22,322 bases of DNA from positions 1-22,322 of the forward strand of contig NZ_MUXV01000063.1 in the NCBI RefSeq assembly GCF_002014975.1, written 5' to 3'. The position numbers were made by a program, and so were the translations under genes. Source of the DNA: Moraxella bovis. Its GTDB lineage: Bacteria; Pseudomonadota; Gammaproteobacteria; Pseudomonadales; Moraxellaceae. Below, piece after piece: positions 7,691-15,675 of the stretch. The notes beneath the pieces were generated by a model. The model searched no databases and was not told where the DNA came from. It was given only the letters and a program-made list of their open reading frames with translations. Position 1 is the first letter of the stretch. Each line of letters opens with the position of its first letter.

Positions 7691-7950
7691 TCAAATGCAC
7701 CCCAATCTCGTTCATCGGCTTTTAAATTTTGGCGACCTTCCAAAATGGCTTCTTCAAAACTGTCATCTTTTGGCATTGCTCGCAATTTGTCCAGCCACGC
7801 CCAATCTTGGGTCTCTGCTGGCTCAATAATCACTTGTCGTCCTTGTTTTTTGATACGCACTTCCGTGCCTTCAAAACGAAAGGTTTTGGGTAAGCGAACG
7901 GCTTGACTGTTGCCAGTCCAAAATAATTTTGCGGTGGCAGTTTGGCGCAT
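7687..7950 (-). CDS. vapB: VapB-type antitoxin (AbrB-like DNA-binding)
   Basis: This is an 87-residue antitoxin. Its N-terminal half is an AbrB/MazE-type swapped-hairpin DNA-binding domain ([18 protein letters not shown], residues 9-26) and its C-terminal half ([20 protein letters not shown]) should wrap VapC. A GGAGAAT ribosome binding site precedes the ATG. A 14-bp palindrome covers the promoter -10 upstream and is the likely autoregulatory operator. Confidence 0.93.
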   Translation of the reverse strand: MRQTATAKLFWTGNSQAVRLPKTFRFEGTEVRIKKQGRQVIIEPAETQDWAWLDKLRAMPKDDSFEEAILEGRQNLKADERDWGAFE

Positions 7951-7974
7951 TGTTATTCTCCAAAATATATATGG

Positions 7975-7988
7975 ATAATAGCTATTAT
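7975..7988. promoter_or_regulatory. Candidate VapB operator over the -10 box
   Basis: ATAATAGCTATTAT is a perfect 14-bp palindrome. It overlaps a minus-strand TATAAT (7984-7989) some 35 bases before the vapB start. Type II antitoxins usually repress their own promoter through such a site. The assignment is by position and symmetry. Confidence 0.6.
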
Positions 7989-8029
7989 ACGGTATTTTTG
8001 TCTAAATGCAATGATTTAAGGGTATTTAT

Positions 8030-9289
8030 TTACGACTGCGATTTTAACCACTTGATAAAATTAAAACTACTTTGCTCTTTTTGATTATCACCAAAGTAAT
8101 AAAACTGCATTCCTATTAAATTATCAGGCAAATAATTTTGTGGATAATAATGATTGGGGTAATCGTGCGGATAAATATAATCCACACCATAGCCTTGCGA
8201 TTTCATCAAAGTGGTTACACCATTTCGCAAATGCAATGGCACAGGCGAATTGTCCGTTTTGGCAAATTCTAGGGCTTTGTTAATTGCTTTATAACTTTCA
8301 TTGGATTTTAGCGATGTCGCCAAATAAATCGCCACTTGCCCCAAAATTATCCTTGCTTCGGGCATTCCGATTTCTTTGACACTTCGTAAAGCGGTATCGG
8401 CAAGTAATAGAGCATTGGGATTGGCAAGTCCGATGTCTTCACTTGCCAAAATCACAAGTCGCCTTGCAATAAACGCAGGGTCTTCGCCCGCCACAAGCAT
8501 TCTGGCAAGCCAATAAATAGACGCGTCAGGGTCAGAACCACGCACCGATTTAATAAAGGCGGAAATGATATCATAATGCATATCACCGTCTTTGTCATAG
8601 CGGACGAGTGTTTGTCCTGCGACTTTACTGATGCTGTCAAAATCAATAATAATTGGCTCGCCTTGATAAGCATAAATCGCAAGCTCTAATAGATTTAATG
8701 CACGTCTTGCATCGCCTTGTGCCAACCCATAAATTGGCGAAATGTCATTTAAAACAATCGGTAGTTTTTTTAATTGTTCATCAATAGTAATTGCCCGCTT
8801 GATAATTTGAAAAATCTCATTATCAGATAAAGGTTCTAATTTATAAACTTGACAACGGGATAATAAAGCGTTATTAACACTAAATGATGGATTTTCGGTG
8901 GTCGCCCCAATCAGAGTAATTTGCCCACTTTCTACCGCTCCCAATAATGCGTCCTGCTGCGCTTTATTAAAACGGTGAATTTCGTCCACAAATACCACAG
9001 GAGGCGTGGCAAATAAACCGTCACTCGGCGTGAGTGTTTCTCTTAATTCTTTAACGCCGCTATTGATGGCGGATAAAGGGCGAAATTCTCGCCCTACGCT
9101 TTTGGCTAATAAACTTGCCAATGTCGTTTTGCCAATGCCTGCATTGCCGTGCAAAATCATAGACGGCAAATAGCCTTCTGTTACCATTTTGGCAATGGGG
9201 GCATTCTCGCCCAATAAATGCGATTGTCCGATAATATCGCTTAGGGCTTTTGGGCGAATGCGTTCGGCTAGGGGGGTTGAAGTTGCCAT
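8030..9289 (-). CDS. rarA: Replication-associated recombination protein A (AAA+ ATPase)
   Basis: RarA (MgsA) is a clamp-loader-like AAA+ ATPase that acts at stalled replication forks. The 419-residue protein shows Walker A GNAGIGKT (48-55), Walker B VVFVDEIHRFNKAQQDALL (98-116), sensor 1 GATTENPSF (128-136) and an arginine finger in LLSRCQVY (142-149). The C-terminal oligomerisation region (SDPDASIYWLARMLVAGEDP; LPDNLIGMQFYYF) is typical of the family. E. coli RarA has 447 residues. The start overlaps the end of the upstream zinc-ribbon gene by 22 bases, so the two are probably co-transcribed. Confidence 0.95.
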   Translation of the reverse strand: MATSTPLAERIRPKALSDIIGQSHLLGENAPIAKMVTEGYLPSMILHGNAGIGKTTLASLLAKSVGREFRPLSAINSGVKELRETLTPSDGLFATPPVVFVDEIHRFNKAQQDALLGAVESGQITLIGATTENPSFSVNNALLSRCQVYKLEPLSDNEIFQIIKRAITIDEQLKKLPIVLNDISPIYGLAQGDARRALNLLELAIYAYQGEPIIIDFDSISKVAGQTLVRYDKDGDMHYDIISAFIKSVRGSDPDASIYWLARMLVAGEDPAFIARRLVILASEDIGLANPNALLLADTALRSVKEIGMPEARIILGQVAIYLATSLKSNESYKAINKALEFAKTDNSPVPLHLRNGVTTLMKSQGYGVDYIYPHDYPNHYYPQNYLPDNLIGMQFYYFGDNQKEQSSFNFIKWLKSQS

Positions 9290-10041
9290 TTTGGGGTTTT
9301 ACACCAGTAATATTGAGTGATTAAATTCACAAAAAAGAATGAAGGTATCATAAATAATAGATAATAAAAGTTATTGCCAAAATGTCTTATCATCATCATA
9401 AACAATACAAGATAGCTTGCAACCAAATAATAATTTTTGATGTCTTTTAATTTTGGATTTAATTCAAATTTATGATGACAATTTTGACAATAAAAATCAT
9501 CAATGCGTTGGTGTAATCTTTGCGAATGGCAATTTGGACAACAAGGGGTAAATTGATAAAATGATGCTTTTAATTCTTCTAAGGCAAGTGAAATTTTAAA
9601 ATCATCTTTGACACTTTGATAATCATCAACCCCCTTTAAAATGGGTTTGTTTTTTAACCGATAATAATGATGATTTTGTAAATTTTTTTCAAATTTATAA
9701 ATGCCAATGACAATTAAAATACACAATAATGCAGAAAAAGTTATCCAAAGTTCGGCACTAAAATGGATTTTATCAAAATTGGCAATCAATTCAATAAGTC
9801 CAACAAACAGTCCCATAATGACACCAAAAATTACATAGGATTTGCCCTGTCTTTTGATAAACTGGTGTACAAATTGCCAAAAAGTCATTTTTTCTAATTC
9901 TGGCAAAAAAGGGTTTATCAATAAACTTTTTTGGCAATGCGGACAAAATAAAATGCCGTGATGATAAATGACATCATCAAGCACCTTGCCACAATTTGAG
10001 TGTGGGCAAATGGTTGGTAGGGCGTTTGAATGATTGCTCAT
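9268..10041 (-). CDS. Membrane protein with two zinc ribbons
   Basis: The function is not recognised. The 257-residue protein has two Cys-rich zinc-ribbon motifs facing the same side: Cys12/Cys17 with CPHC (33-36), and CCPNC (167-171) with CQNC (185-188). Four hydrophobic segments (about 67-90, 97-115, 203-219, 225-242) place it in the inner membrane, with ribbon, two helices, ribbon, two helices in order. The architecture looks like a tandem duplication of ribbon plus two helices. It overlaps rarA by 22 bases. A TATAAT on the minus strand (10069-10074) lies about 30 bases before its start. Confidence 0.75.
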   Translation of the reverse strand: MSNHSNALPTICPHSNCGKVLDDVIYHHGILFCPHCQKSLLINPFLPELEKMTFWQFVHQFIKRQGKSYVIFGVIMGLFVGLIELIANFDKIHFSAELWITFSALLCILIVIGIYKFEKNLQNHHYYRLKNKPILKGVDDYQSVKDDFKISLALEELKASFYQFTPCCPNCHSQRLHQRIDDFYCQNCHHKFELNPKLKDIKNYYLVASYLVLFMMMIRHFGNNFYYLLFMIPSFFFVNLITQYYWCKTPKWQLQPP

Positions 10042-10091
10042 TGGATAAAAATTTTGCTAAAATACCCCATTATACACAAGTTTTACATTTT

Positions 10092-10532
10092 ATGAAATCC
10101 AAATCCGCCCGCCCCATCCGCCCACTCACAGACGGCGAACGCGTCATCGCCCGCTCGGTATTTGGCGAGTCGCTTGCCCTTGATGACATTCGCCTGACGA
10201 CAGCTTGGTGGGTGTTAAAGGGCTATGCGGTGTCGCCCAATGGTTGGGTGTATTTTCATAAAGATGATTTTTGTGAGGATTTTAGTGATAAGACTTTGCA
10301 CCTGCGGGCGTGGCTTATTCACGAACTTGTGCATATTTGGCAAATTCAACAAGGCATAAAGGTGGTTCGCAAAGCGATATTTAACCGCAAATACCGCTAT
10401 GTTTTTAAAGAAGGCAAACCCTTTTTGGCTTACGGCATTGAACAGCAAGCCAAAATGGTGGAAGATTTTTATATTCAAAGGGAGTTGGGTAAAGATTGTA
10501 CAGCGTGGCGTGAATGTGTGCCGTTTTTATAA
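10092..10532 (+). CDS. Small HExxH putative zinc metallopeptidase-like protein
   Basis: The 146-residue protein carries HELVHIWQ (residues 77-84), the HExxH zinc-protease motif, with a downstream Glu117 (GIEQQAKMVED) that could be the third ligand. This pattern occurs in small proteins sometimes annotated as Vgr-related or DUF4157-like. The in-frame ATG at 10092 is chosen because an earlier one (9996) would overlap the divergent zinc-ribbon gene and read through its promoter. No signal peptide or membrane segment is visible, so a cytoplasmic location is likely. Proteolytic activity is an inference. Confidence 0.75.
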   Translation: MKSKSARPIRPLTDGERVIARSVFGESLALDDIRLTTAWWVLKGYAVSPNGWVYFHKDDFCEDFSDKTLHLRAWLIHELVHIWQIQQGIKVVRKAIFNRKYRYVFKEGKPFLAYGIEQQAKMVEDFYIQRELGKDCTAWRECVPFL

Positions 10533-10596
10533 GGGCAAATTGCAATTCTCCCTTGTAAACTATGTCAAATTTATGGTGCGGTTGGCATGATTATTA

Positions 10597-10875
10597 TCAA
10601 CCAAACAACTCGCTATGCGTGGCAAGCCGATGTAATTCCACCGCTTCATCATTTATTTTATAAATTAGCACCAAATCAGGCTTGATATGACAATCTCTAA
10701 ACCCCACCCAATCGCCTTGCAATGGGTGGTCTTGGTATTTTTGAGGTATGGGTTTGGCATTTAACAAGCAATCAGACACTTCCGTCCACGCTTCGCCAAT
10801 CAATGCCAAATAATGCTTTTTTAAATCCCTTTTAAAGGGATTGCCCATTTCAAAACTACGTTTAGCCACGAGCAA
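10597..10875 (-). CDS. yafQ: YafQ-family mRNA interferase toxin
   Basis: This is a 92-residue RelE-superfamily toxin, a ribosome-dependent mRNA endonuclease. The residues important in E. coli YafQ fall at the same numbers: His50 (DHPLQGDW), His63 and Asp67 (DCHIKPDLVLIYK), and His87 (ATHSELFG). The N-terminus (FKRDLKKH) matches the family, supporting this start. It overlaps dinJ by 14 bases, in the usual antitoxin-toxin order. Confidence 0.94.
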   Translation of the reverse strand: MLVAKRSFEMGNPFKRDLKKHYLALIGEAWTEVSDCLLNAKPIPQKYQDHPLQGDWVGFRDCHIKPDLVLIYKINDEAVELHRLATHSELFG

Positions 10876-11158
10876 TCTCCGCCATTGCTTGATTTAACTC
10901 ATCTAAGCTATCAAATCGCTCGGTTTCGCCATTTTCAAAAGCTTGAATACTCTCACGCAACAGCTTTTCGCCATTGCTACTAAGCGTATGCGACTGCCCC
11001 CAATCAAAAGACAATGGCACTTTGCCTGTTTGGGCGATTTGATTAAAAAACATCCGCACTGCTTGGCTTGGAGTCAAGCCGTATTGTTCTAGCACAGGAT
11101 AGGCTTTTTGGCGTAGGTCGTTGTCTAATCGCATATTAAAATTGGTGTGGCTCATCAT
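10862..11158 (-). CDS. dinJ: DinJ/RelB-family antitoxin
   Basis: The 98-residue antitoxin has the RelB/DinJ ribbon-helix-helix start (FNMRLDNDLRQKAYPVLEQY, residues 7-26) followed by GLTPSQAVRMFFNQIAQTGKVP, the family core. The acidic C-terminus should neutralise YafQ. An AGGAGCG ribosome binding site precedes ATGATG; the second ATG would shorten it by one residue. A palindrome overlapping the -10 lies upstream. Confidence 0.94.
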   Translation of the reverse strand: MMSHTNFNMRLDNDLRQKAYPVLEQYGLTPSQAVRMFFNQIAQTGKVPLSFDWGQSHTLSSNGEKLLRESIQAFENGETERFDSLDELNQAMAEIARG

Positions 11159-11204
11159 CGCTCCTATTTTAAAAAGTTAAAATGAAATTAATGCTGGTGT
11201 AATG

Positions 11205-11217
11205 ATAATGTCATTAT
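11205..11217. promoter_or_regulatory. Candidate DinJ operator over the -10 box
   Basis: ATAATG T CATTAT, a palindrome with 6-bp arms, overlaps a minus-strand TATAAT (11213-11218) upstream of dinJ. DinJ-YafQ complexes are known to repress their own promoter through palindromes. The assignment is by position and symmetry. Confidence 0.55.
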
Positions 11218-11298
11218 AATTGAAATTTTTGTTTGGGGCAAGTTGGGTAAAAATTTACAAAAGCCATAAAAACAACACCATTTACCGCCAACCAACCC

Positions 11299-12633
11299 CT
11301 ACCCCAATCCCACACCCGACAGCTCCCTTGCCAGTCGCCCTGCCGAATTGTCGGTCAGACCACCCACAAAATCCAGCACTTTCATATAGCCATCATATAG
11401 GCTATCGGTGTCCGTGATTGGACTGTCTTTTAAAAGCTCTAAGGCAAGGCGGTGCTTGGCACTTAGGGGTTTGTGGGTAAGTTTGGCGTAGACTGCAGGG
11501 ACGATTAAGTCCAAAATTTGCCCCAAACAACCAAAACTTGCTATCTCGGTGATGAGTTTGCTATGGTGGTTAAATATCTGATTTTTGGCAAGATTTTTGG
11601 CATTTTGCAAGGTTTCATTGACCGCATCATCACACACCACAAGCAAATCCTTATGGATAAAATCGCCCGATAACAACTCATCATGATAATCAAAAAACCG
11701 CCTTGCCACTTCATCAACCGCCTTACCAATGGCTCGCCCACGCATTGCCCCGATACGTTGTTTGTTGTCTTTGATGTTTTGATAATCGTCAAAATCCGCC
11801 CCAAATAGCGGTTTGACCACTTTGGCAAAATCGTCAAAGCCAATCAAATCAAGCTCCACAGCGTCTTCTAAGTCAAGCAAGGCATAGCAAATATCGTCCG
11901 CCGACTCCATAAGGTATGACAAGGGGTGCCTTGCCCATGTGTCCGCCCCATGCGTGGCAAGCGTGAGCCTGTCCGCCACTTGTCGCATGATGTGCATTTC
12001 GCTCTGATAGATGTTAAACTTGGTCTGCCCCATGCTCCCCCACGGGTATTTCATGAGCGTACCAAGACTGGCACAGGTCAGACGCATACCGCCTGCGTGG
12101 GCGTACATTTCGGTGGTGGTAACAATGCGTAAACTGTGGGCGTTGCCTTCATAAGTGGTGATGTCGGCTTGTTCTGCCTTGCTAAGCGATTGTAAATACT
12201 CATTATTTTGGCGAAACCATTCACGCAAAGCGTCCTCGCCCGTATGCCCAAACGGTGGATTACCCAAATCATGAGCCAAACACGCCACCTGCACCAGCGT
12301 GCCGATGTCATACGAGCTGATGTCGGGCGGTAGTAGCCCACGCCGAGCCAGCCCCTGCCCTACGCTGTTGCCCAGACTACGCCCCACGCTTGCCACTTCT
12401 ACGCTGTGGGTTAGGCGGTTGTGGGTGTGGTCGGATTTGGCAAAGGGGTGGACTTGGGTTTTTCGCCCCAGTTTGCGAAAACTTGTGGAAAACACCACTC
12501 TATCATAATCGGTATGAAAATCACTTCGCACGCCGTCATTGGGCGTATGGCTTGGGGTTAGAGTAATGTCGCCCCTATCAATCTTGGGGCGGTCGGTGGC
12601 GAGTAGGGCTTGCCATTTTTGGGCGTGGGTCAT
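11299..12633 (-). CDS. dgt: dGTP triphosphohydrolase (HD domain)
   Basis: The enzyme hydrolyses dGTP to deoxyguanosine and tripolyphosphate and so adjusts dNTP pools. The 444-residue protein has the HD-domain metal residues: His76 (RLTHSVEV), His121-Asp122 (CLAHDLGNPPFGH) and a later Asp in MESADDICYALLDLEDAV. The FSTSFRKLGRKTQVHPF segment (48-64) is family-typical. The length is intermediate between the long E. coli form (505) and the shorter dGTPase-like class. It stands alone, 140 bases from the DinJ-YafQ operon and pointing the same way. Confidence 0.93.
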   Translation of the reverse strand: MTHAQKWQALLATDRPKIDRGDITLTPSHTPNDGVRSDFHTDYDRVVFSTSFRKLGRKTQVHPFAKSDHTHNRLTHSVEVASVGRSLGNSVGQGLARRGLLPPDISSYDIGTLVQVACLAHDLGNPPFGHTGEDALREWFRQNNEYLQSLSKAEQADITTYEGNAHSLRIVTTTEMYAHAGGMRLTCASLGTLMKYPWGSMGQTKFNIYQSEMHIMRQVADRLTLATHGADTWARHPLSYLMESADDICYALLDLEDAVELDLIGFDDFAKVVKPLFGADFDDYQNIKDNKQRIGAMRGRAIGKAVDEVARRFFDYHDELLSGDFIHKDLLVVCDDAVNETLQNAKNLAKNQIFNHHSKLITEIASFGCLGQILDLIVPAVYAKLTHKPLSAKHRLALELLKDSPITDTDSLYDGYMKVLDFVGGLTDNSAGRLARELSGVGLG

Positions 12634-12748
12634 GGGGCTGTCCTTAAAACGTTAAAATTGGGGGTATTATCATTTTAAGGGTTTTGGGGCAGATTGCAAG
12701 GGTGAAAAGGTATTTTAAAATTGTCAATCAATGATGATTTGAATGAAT

Positions 12749-12805
12749 GGTGGGGGTAATTGATTCACCCTGTTGGGAATTTGGGTAAATAGATTACCCC
12801 TACCA
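12749..12805. repeat. Nested intergenic hairpin
   Basis: GGTGGGGGTAAT near 12749-12760 pairs with ATTACCCCTACC near 12794-12805 with one mismatch. An inner segment (TTGATTCACCC ... GGGTAAAT) can also pair. It lies in the 208-base gap between the secreted-protein gene and dgt. It could be a terminator-like or REP-type element. The 12-mer TTGATTCACCCT recurs at 2224-2235. Confidence 0.4.
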
Positions 12806-12841
12806 CAATCATATCATGACGGTTTTTATTATCCTTTTAGT

Positions 12842-13558
12842 TTATACTATTAGATGAATTGGGGCACCAAAACTATAAGGTACTGGCACACCATCTTTAT
12901 TTAAAATCATATATTTGCCACGCTTAATATGGCTTGATAAACAGCGTGAGAATGATGTATCTTCCATATCCATATATACTGCCATTGCTTGACCATGTTC
13001 ATTGACTTGGACTTTTATCCGCACTTGTGTTTCTCCATCTTTTCCATAATAACCACAAGGGCTATGAATTAAACGCCGTATTTGCTCTTGGGCTTGGATT
13101 ACCACATCTTTTTCAAATGTACCAAAATTTATGACAATTTCATGTTTTAATTGGCTAAGCTGTTTAATCTGTTTATCGCTAAAATTGCCCTGCAAACGCT
13201 GTTTATTTTGTTCGGTCAAAGGGGCAACATTATCTTTGGCGATTTGTAGCACTCGCTGATTTAATGGCTCTAATGTCGGATGGGGATTGATGAGCTGTAT
13301 TTTATCATGAGAGCCAAAAGGATAATAAACCACTCTCCATTCATAATCGCCTGCATTTAGATTGGTGGCTTCGGTAGTTTTTATCAGCCGATAAGATTTT
13401 TTAAATGCTTTAATGGCGGTTGTCTCTGGTGATATATTTTTATCCGCATTGGCGGTTTTGGCAAATGACCATTTCTTATTTAATAAATCAATGCTGTCCG
13501 CCCATGTGGCTTGTGTTAATAATAACGATGATAATAAAATGGTTTTTAAAAATTTCAT
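12842..13558 (-). CDS. Secreted protein of unknown function
   Basis: The 238-residue protein starts with a Sec signal peptide (MKFLKTILLSSLLLTQATWA, residues 1-20), so it is probably periplasmic. The C-terminal third (RIKVQVNEHGQAMAVYMDME...CLSSHIKRGKY) loosely resembles the TonB C-terminal fold, in which a VQV-x-x-G-x strand is followed by a variable helix, but the match is weak. Two Cys residues in that part (SPCGYYG and SRCLSS) could form a disulfide. The gene sits 20 bases downstream of the methyltransferase gene and may be co-transcribed with it. Confidence 0.65.
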   Translation of the reverse strand: MKFLKTILLSSLLLTQATWADSIDLLNKKWSFAKTANADKNISPETTAIKAFKKSYRLIKTTEATNLNAGDYEWRVVYYPFGSHDKIQLINPHPTLEPLNQRVLQIAKDNVAPLTEQNKQRLQGNFSDKQIKQLSQLKHEIVINFGTFEKDVVIQAQEQIRRLIHSPCGYYGKDGETQVRIKVQVNEHGQAMAVYMDMEDTSFSRCLSSHIKRGKYMILNKDGVPVPYSFGAPIHLIV

Positions 13559-13578
13559 AAAAATGCCTTGTAATTAAC

Positions 13579-14190
13579 TCATTCTTTTACCGCAAGCGTA
13601 ACCGTATAAGTCTTACCCTGCTTTAATTTATCGGCATTGCCAAAGACTTCATTAAATGAGCGTTTCATAAAATCCCGAAGTCCGTTAATAGTAACGACAT
13701 AAAACCGTCCGCCCACTTCCATGCGTTCATAAGCGTCTAGCAGGTACAGATAATGTTGTTCTTTACTCGCCTTGGCAGGTAGGTTGCTCATGACAAGGCT
13801 AAATTTTTTGTCTTTATCCACATGATAAAAGCCATTGGAGAGCTGAACGTGGGTATTAGTCAAGCCGTTTTTTTGGCAATTTAAGCGGGCATATTCTACC
13901 GCCACAAAGTCTTTATCAATCAAAATATGCTGACCGTTTCGGCATTCACGTCCTGCCGTCATGCCAAGCACGCCATAACCACAGCCTAAGTCAATGGAAT
14001 TATCATGAGCCTTAAAATCAATATAATCAAGGAGCATAAGACTACCATCATCAAGCTTTTCTGGGCTAAAAATCCCCCAAGTGGTATGAAAGGTAAAGGG
14101 CTTGCCAAGCACGTCTTGGGTAAAGGTGATGTCTTGTCGCCATTGTTTGGCTTTTGTTTGGAGTTCGTCTAAGGTAGTTTGGTTTGTCAT
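13579..14190 (-). CDS. RsmC/YbxB-like SAM-dependent methyltransferase
   Basis: The 203-residue class I methyltransferase shows motif I IDLGCGYGVLGMTAG (66-80), the acidic ILIDKD (89-94) and a motif IV region VMSNLPAKASKEQ (133-145). The overall layout is that of the single-domain relatives of RsmC, the 16S rRNA m2G1207 methyltransferase. Those enzymes have NPPF or NPPI in motif IV, whereas here it is NLPA. The target is therefore uncertain: rRNA guanine-N2 is likely but the altered motif might change specificity. It is divergent from avtA. A minus-strand TATAAT lies at 14216-14221. Confidence 0.8.
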   Translation of the reverse strand: MTNQTTLDELQTKAKQWRQDITFTQDVLGKPFTFHTTWGIFSPEKLDDGSLMLLDYIDFKAHDNSIDLGCGYGVLGMTAGRECRNGQHILIDKDFVAVEYARLNCQKNGLTNTHVQLSNGFYHVDKDKKFSLVMSNLPAKASKEQHYLYLLDAYERMEVGGRFYVVTINGLRDFMKRSFNEVFGNADKLKQGKTYTVTLAVKE

Positions 14191-14309
14191 GGATTTTCTC
14201 TAAAATCAAAAGTTTATTATACCCCAATCCCCCCACGCATACCATAGCGATATGAGCAGACAGTTTTTGCCAAAAATGTTACAATGGTATTTTTATTTGG
14301 ATAATTGGC

Positions 14310-15644
14310 ATGAACATTTCAAAATTTGGCAAAAAATTCACCCAAAACAGTGGTATATTACAACTTATGGACGATTTGGGGAACGCCCTAAACAGCGACA
14401 AACCTGTCAATATGTTAGGCGGTGGCAACCCTGCCAATATCGCTTCAGTCAATGACGTGTACCTACAAATGCTCAAAGACAGCATACAAGGCGATGGGGC
14501 GGACAGTGTTGCCTTAGAATGTGCCAGCAATTATTCCAATCCGCAGGGCGATGGCAAATTTATCACGGCGTTGGTGGACTTTTTTAATCGCCATTATGAT
14601 TGGGGTATTACCAAGGACAACATTGCCCTAACCAACGGTTCGCAAAACGCCTTTTTTTATTTGTTTAATCTATTCGGTGGGGCGTTTGATGATGGCGATA
14701 AGTCCATTTTGTTGCCACTTGCCCCTGAATATGTCGGCTATGCGGACGCTCATATTGATGGCAAGCATTTTATTGGCATAAAGCCCAAGATTGAGCTGTG
14801 CGATTATGACAATCAAGATGGCTTTTTTAAATATAAAGTGGATTTTGACGCCCTAGAAAATTTGGACGCATTAAAAAATAATCAAATTGGGGCAATTTGT
14901 TGTTCTCGCCCGACCAATCCCACAGGCAATGTTTTGACCGATGACGAAATGGCACGACTTGATGCTATCGCCCAAAAATACAACATTCCCTTGATTATTG
15001 ATAACGCCTACGGAATGCCGTTTCCTAACATTATCCACACCAAGGCGAATTTGGTGTGGCATGACAATATCATTTTGTGTTTTAGCTTATCAAAAGTGGG
15101 GCTGGCTGGCGTGCGGACGGGCATTGTCATTGCCAAACCTGAAATTATCAAGGCAATCAGTAGCCTAAATGCCATTGTCAATCTTGCTCCGTGTCGTTTT
15201 GGGGCGAGCATTGTTACGCCACTTATCAACAATGACAAAATCAATAAACTGTCATTACAAGAGATTCGCCCGTTTTATTTAAAGCAAGCCCATACCGCCA
15301 TTCATCTTTTAAAACACGCCTTTAAAGACTTACCCCAAGTCAAAATCCATAAGCCAGAAGGGGCGATATTTTTATGGATTTGGTTTGAAAATTTACCCAT
15401 CAGCACTCAATCCTTATATGAAATTTTAAAAGAAAAAGGTACGCTGATTATTCCCAGTGAGCATTTTTTTGTGGGAATTGATACATCTGATTATCGTCAT
15501 GCCCATGAATGTATCCGTATGAGTATCGCCCAACCTGATGATGTTTTGGAGAAGGGGATAAAGGCGATTGGGGAGGTGGTTCGGGGGTTTATCAAGCCAA
15601 TCCCAATCCATAAATCAACCCACTTTTTATCAAATCAATGCTAA
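14310..15644 (+). CDS. avtA: Valine-pyruvate aminotransferase
   Basis: AvtA transfers the amino group between valine and pyruvate, making alanine, with pyridoxal phosphate as cofactor. The 444-residue fold-type I protein matches AvtA from the N-terminus (MNISKFGKKFTQNSGILQLMDDLG). The PLP lysine is Lys262 in CFSLSKVGLAGVRTG. SRPTNPTGNVLTDDE (199-213), DNAYGMPFPN (231-240) and the C-terminal GAIFLWIW are conserved. E. coli AvtA has 417 residues; the extra length is largely a C-terminal tail (GFIKPIPIHKSTHFLSNQC) that may mark the junction with the restriction locus beginning 31 bases later. Confidence 0.93.
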   Translation: MNISKFGKKFTQNSGILQLMDDLGNALNSDKPVNMLGGGNPANIASVNDVYLQMLKDSIQGDGADSVALECASNYSNPQGDGKFITALVDFFNRHYDWGITKDNIALTNGSQNAFFYLFNLFGGAFDDGDKSILLPLAPEYVGYADAHIDGKHFIGIKPKIELCDYDNQDGFFKYKVDFDALENLDALKNNQIGAICCSRPTNPTGNVLTDDEMARLDAIAQKYNIPLIIDNAYGMPFPNIIHTKANLVWHDNIILCFSLSKVGLAGVRTGIVIAKPEIIKAISSLNAIVNLAPCRFGASIVTPLINNDKINKLSLQEIRPFYLKQAHTAIHLLKHAFKDLPQVKIHKPEGAIFLWIWFENLPISTQSLYEILKEKGTLIIPSEHFFVGIDTSDYRHAHECIRMSIAQPDDVLEKGIKAIGEVVRGFIKPIPIHKSTHFLSNQC

Positions 15645-15675
15645 AATAAAACCATTTTATCCAACGAGACTTCCC

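Noticed and set aside
9996..10091. Longer N-terminus for the HExxH protein
   Set aside because: It would overlap the start of the divergent zinc-ribbon gene. The ATG at 10092 gives the natural protein start.
11926..12508. Open frames within dgt on either strand
   Set aside because: They are shadows of the dGTPase gene, whose motifs are intact on the minus strand.
15568..15675. Longer N-terminus for HsdM
   Set aside because: It would begin inside the avtA coding region. The start at 15676 follows the avtA stop.
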